The translations under genes and the position numbers were made by a program. A stretch of 8,126 nt of DNA from Bacilli bacterium (lineage in GTDB: Bacteria; Bacillota_I; Bacilli_A; ML615J-28; CAG-698), in the NCBI GenBank assembly GCA_028691715.1, contig JAQUYR010000051.1, forward strand, positions 1 to 8,126, in the 5' to 3' direction. Shown here in pieces: positions 6,187 through 8,126 of the stretch (the first letter of the stretch is position 1; each line of letters starts with the position of its first letter). Below the pieces are notes generated by a model. It was not told where the DNA came from. It ran no database searches and worked only from the letters and a program-made list of their open reading frames with translations.

Positions 6187-8126
6187 ATTGATGTTTATTT
6201 TTTCTAATAGTTTTGCTAAAGAATAGATCCATGTTTTTTCGTTTGGTTTTTTAACAATCTTAATTATAATTTGATGATGTTTATATTCAAAAGCAAAATC
6301 AGGGCTTATTTTATAAGCGGTGATGAATAATTCATCTCCCTTAATTTTTAAAGAATCCTCCGAAGGGACAATAATAGTGACTAAATATTTTGCCTCAAGA
6401 ATGTTGATAATGTTAAATTTTCTTAGTAAAGACTCCAAATATTTTTCTTCAATATATAAGAGAATTTCATCATTTAACTTGCCGAATCTGTCAGTGAAAT
6501 CATTGATTATTTTCTCTTTATACTCTAAAGAGTCAATACTACTGATTTCTTTGTGAATCAATATCTTTATCGAGTCATCGCTGACATAGTTTTCATTAAC
6601 ATGTTTTGATATTTCGATTTGATAAGAAGTCTCTTTTTCTTTTTCAATACCATTTACCTTGTTTATTGCTTCATCTAGAAGTTTCATGTACATATCAATA
6701 CCTACTGAATTGATAAAGCCTGATTGTTCGCTCCCTAAAACATCTCCAGCACCTCTAATAGCTAGATCCCTGACAGCAATTCGGTAACCACTACCAAGTC
6801 TTGTAAATTCTTTGATGGCTGTTAAACGTTTTGTTCCTTGGGCTGTTAAAACCTTGTTCGGTTTATAGGTCAAATAAGCATAAGCTATGCGATCACTACG
6901 ACCAACTCTTCCTCTGATCTGATATATCTGTGATAATCCAAGGCGATCAGCATCATCTATTATTAAAGTGTTAGTATTAGGAATGTCGATTCCTGTTTCA
7001 ATGATTGTTGTGCAAAGCAGTAGATCAAAATCGCGATTGATGAATGAATCAATTGTATCTTCTAATTCTTCTCTAGGCATTTTACCATGGCCAATGCATA
7101 CTTTTAACTCAGGGACTAATCTCTTTAGACGACGATAAACCTGCTCTAAGTCACTTATAGTGTTATGAAGATAGAATATCTGTCCTCCACGACTTAATTC
7201 CCGGTATATGGCCTCTTTAATAATTGTGTCATTGTATTCCAGTACATATGTTTGAATAGGATACCTGTCTTCTGGAGGTGTTTCAATTAAACTGAGTTGC
7301 CTGATACCCATTATTGCCATCTGTAAGGTTCGAGGAATTGGGGTTGCGGTTAAAGTTAAAACATTAACATTAGCTTTGAGTTTCTTTATTTTTTCCTTAT
7401 GAACGACACCAAATCGCTGTTCTTCATCAATTATTAATAATCCTAAATCTTTAAAACTTATATCATCGCTGAGCAATCTATGTGTACCAATAACAACATC
7501 AATACTACCATCTTTTATGCCTTTAAGGACAAGCGACTGCTCTTTTGGAGTTACAAGTCTGCTTAAAAGAGCAACTTTAATTCCATATTTTTCTAGCCGT
7601 TCACTAAAAGTATGAAAATGTTGTCTGGTTAGAATTGTTGTTGGTGCTAAATATGCAACTTGCTTCCCTCCAAATATCGTTTTAAAAGCGGTTCTGATTG
7701 CGATTTCTGTTTTACCAAAACCAACATCACCACAGATTAAACGATCTATTAGAACACCGCTTTCCATATCGCTTTTTATTTGACTGGTGATTTTTAATTG
7801 ATCATCTGTTTCAACATATTCAAAATCATCTTCAAATAATTTTTGAAAAGGATCATCCTGGGGATACATAAAACCCTTCTGAGTTTCTCTTAGAACCTGT
7901 AGATCGATTAAGTCTTTGGCAATAGATTCCAGGTTTTCTCGAATAGAATTCTTTCTCTTTTCCCATTCGTTAGTTCCGAGTTTTGTCAGTTTGGGCACAC
8001 TACCTTCACTACCCTGATATTTTTCCAAAAGAACTACTTTTTCAACAGGAATAAATAGTTCCATATTTTCATACTGTAGTTTGATATAGTCATTTTTTAT
8101 ATTATTTAATTCAACCGTTTTAATTC
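6181..8126 (-). CDS. mfd: Transcription-repair coupling factor Mfd, C-terminal 647 residues (5' end outside window)
   Basis: Mfd is a cytoplasmic ATP-driven translocase that pushes RNA polymerase stalled at DNA damage off the template and recruits UvrA. The frame stays open past the ATG at 8064 to the window edge (first full codon ends at 8124), and those extra 20 codons fit the RNA-polymerase-interacting domain, so that ATG is internal. Counting from the edge: end of the polymerase-interacting domain with the KYQGSEG and PKLTKLG segments (1-50), Walker A GDVGFGKT (132-139), DEEQ box (233-236), TATPIPRT (259-266), TTIIETGIDIPN (372-383), QIRGRVGR (402-409), the TRG translocation motif region with RDLAIRGAGDVLG (about 430-465), and the complete C-terminal D7 autoinhibitory domain (about 500-647). 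All helicase motifs are intact. RecG shares the motor and TRG motif but lacks the KYQGSEG-type polymerase-binding region and D7. About 1,150 residues are usual for full Mfd, so roughly 500 lie upstream, including the UvrB-like part. The stop codon is inside the shared terminator. Confidence 0.97.
   Translation of the reverse strand, partial: IKTVELNNIKNDYIKLQYENMELFIPVEKVVLLEKYQGSEGSVPKLTKLGTNEWEKRKNSIRENLESIAKDLIDLQVLRETQKGFMYPQDDPFQKLFEDDFEYVETDDQLKITSQIKSDMESGVLIDRLICGDVGFGKTEIAIRTAFKTIFGGKQVAYLAPTTILTRQHFHTFSERLEKYGIKVALLSRLVTPKEQSLVLKGIKDGSIDVVIGTHRLLSDDISFKDLGLLIIDEEQRFGVVHKEKIKKLKANVNVLTLTATPIPRTLQMAIMGIRQLSLIETPPEDRYPIQTYVLEYNDTIIKEAIYRELSRGGQIFYLHNTISDLEQVYRRLKRLVPELKVCIGHGKMPREELEDTIDSFINRDFDLLLCTTIIETGIDIPNTNTLIIDDADRLGLSQIYQIRGRVGRSDRIAYAYLTYKPNKVLTAQGTKRLTAIKEFTRLGSGYRIAVRDLAIRGAGDVLGSEQSGFINSVGIDMYMKLLDEAINKVNGIEKEKETSYQIEISKHVNENYVSDDSIKILIHKEISSIDSLEYKEKIINDFTDRFGKLNDEILLYIEEKYLESLLRKFNIINILEAKYLVTIIVPSEDSLKIKGDELFITAYKISPDFAFEYKHHQIIIKIVKKPNEKTWIYSLAKLLEKININK

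Noticed and set aside
8062..8064. ATG at 8064 (minus strand) as the start of mfd
   Set aside because: Twenty further in-frame codons reach the window edge and fit the Mfd polymerase-interacting domain, and a start here would remove about half of a normal Mfd.
6181..8126. RecG helicase instead of Mfd
   Set aside because: The polymerase-interacting segment before the motor and the long C-terminal D7 domain are features of Mfd, not RecG.
1..8126. A defence island, mobile element, CRISPR array or toxin-antitoxin pair
   Set aside because: Every stretch is accounted for by four genes and short control regions; no transposase, repeat-spacer pattern, nuclease or small gene pair is visible. The short open frames opposite or inside the genes lack ribosome binding sites and recognisable protein features.

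Overview
The window is AT-rich bacterial DNA with short intergenic gaps, TAA at every visible stop, TGG for every tryptophan seen and no in-frame TGA. This suggests a low-GC Bacillota/Mycoplasmatota-type organism using the standard code. An N-domain-less ClpB under a perfect CIRCE operator is typical of Mollicutes and their relatives, so I favour the Acholeplasma/Izemoplasma/Haloplasma side or a nearby Bacilli lineage. That placement is an inference; there is no rRNA or marker gene to settle it.

Layout: (1) 1-687 (+) is the C-terminal 228 codons of what looks like an extracellular sugar-type ABC solute-binding protein, closed by a strong intrinsic terminator. (2) 746-813 is a compact heat-shock control region: consensus sigma-A promoter, perfect CIRCE (HrcA operator) over the expected transcription start, and a strong ribosome binding site. 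It drives clpB (819-2918, 699 codons), a complete two-AAA+ disaggregase that naturally starts just before the first AAA+ module. A terminator follows. (3) A second consensus promoter with a very short leader drives a 1,052-codon surface lipoprotein (3000-6158). Its order is lipobox, two Ig-like (Big_3-type) domains, two copies of a beta-plus-helical module, a GHL10-type glycosyl hydrolase domain and a helical tail. (4) On the minus strand, convergent, lies the C-terminal 647 codons of mfd (6181-8126), the transcription-repair coupling factor; its 5' end lies beyond the window. The lipoprotein gene and mfd share one bidirectional terminator hairpin that includes both stop codons.

The genes look like independently transcribed units rather than a pathway: nutrient capture at the membrane, proteostasis, a secreted cell-surface enzyme, and DNA repair. 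No mobile element, CRISPR array, toxin-antitoxin pair, tRNA or rRNA is visible, and no stretch over 300 bases lacks a gene. The most novel item is the lipoprotein, whose duplicated module and domain order I do not recognise as a described architecture. Smaller curiosities are a third CIRCE half-site inside the CIRCE spacer and the stop-codon-containing shared terminator.
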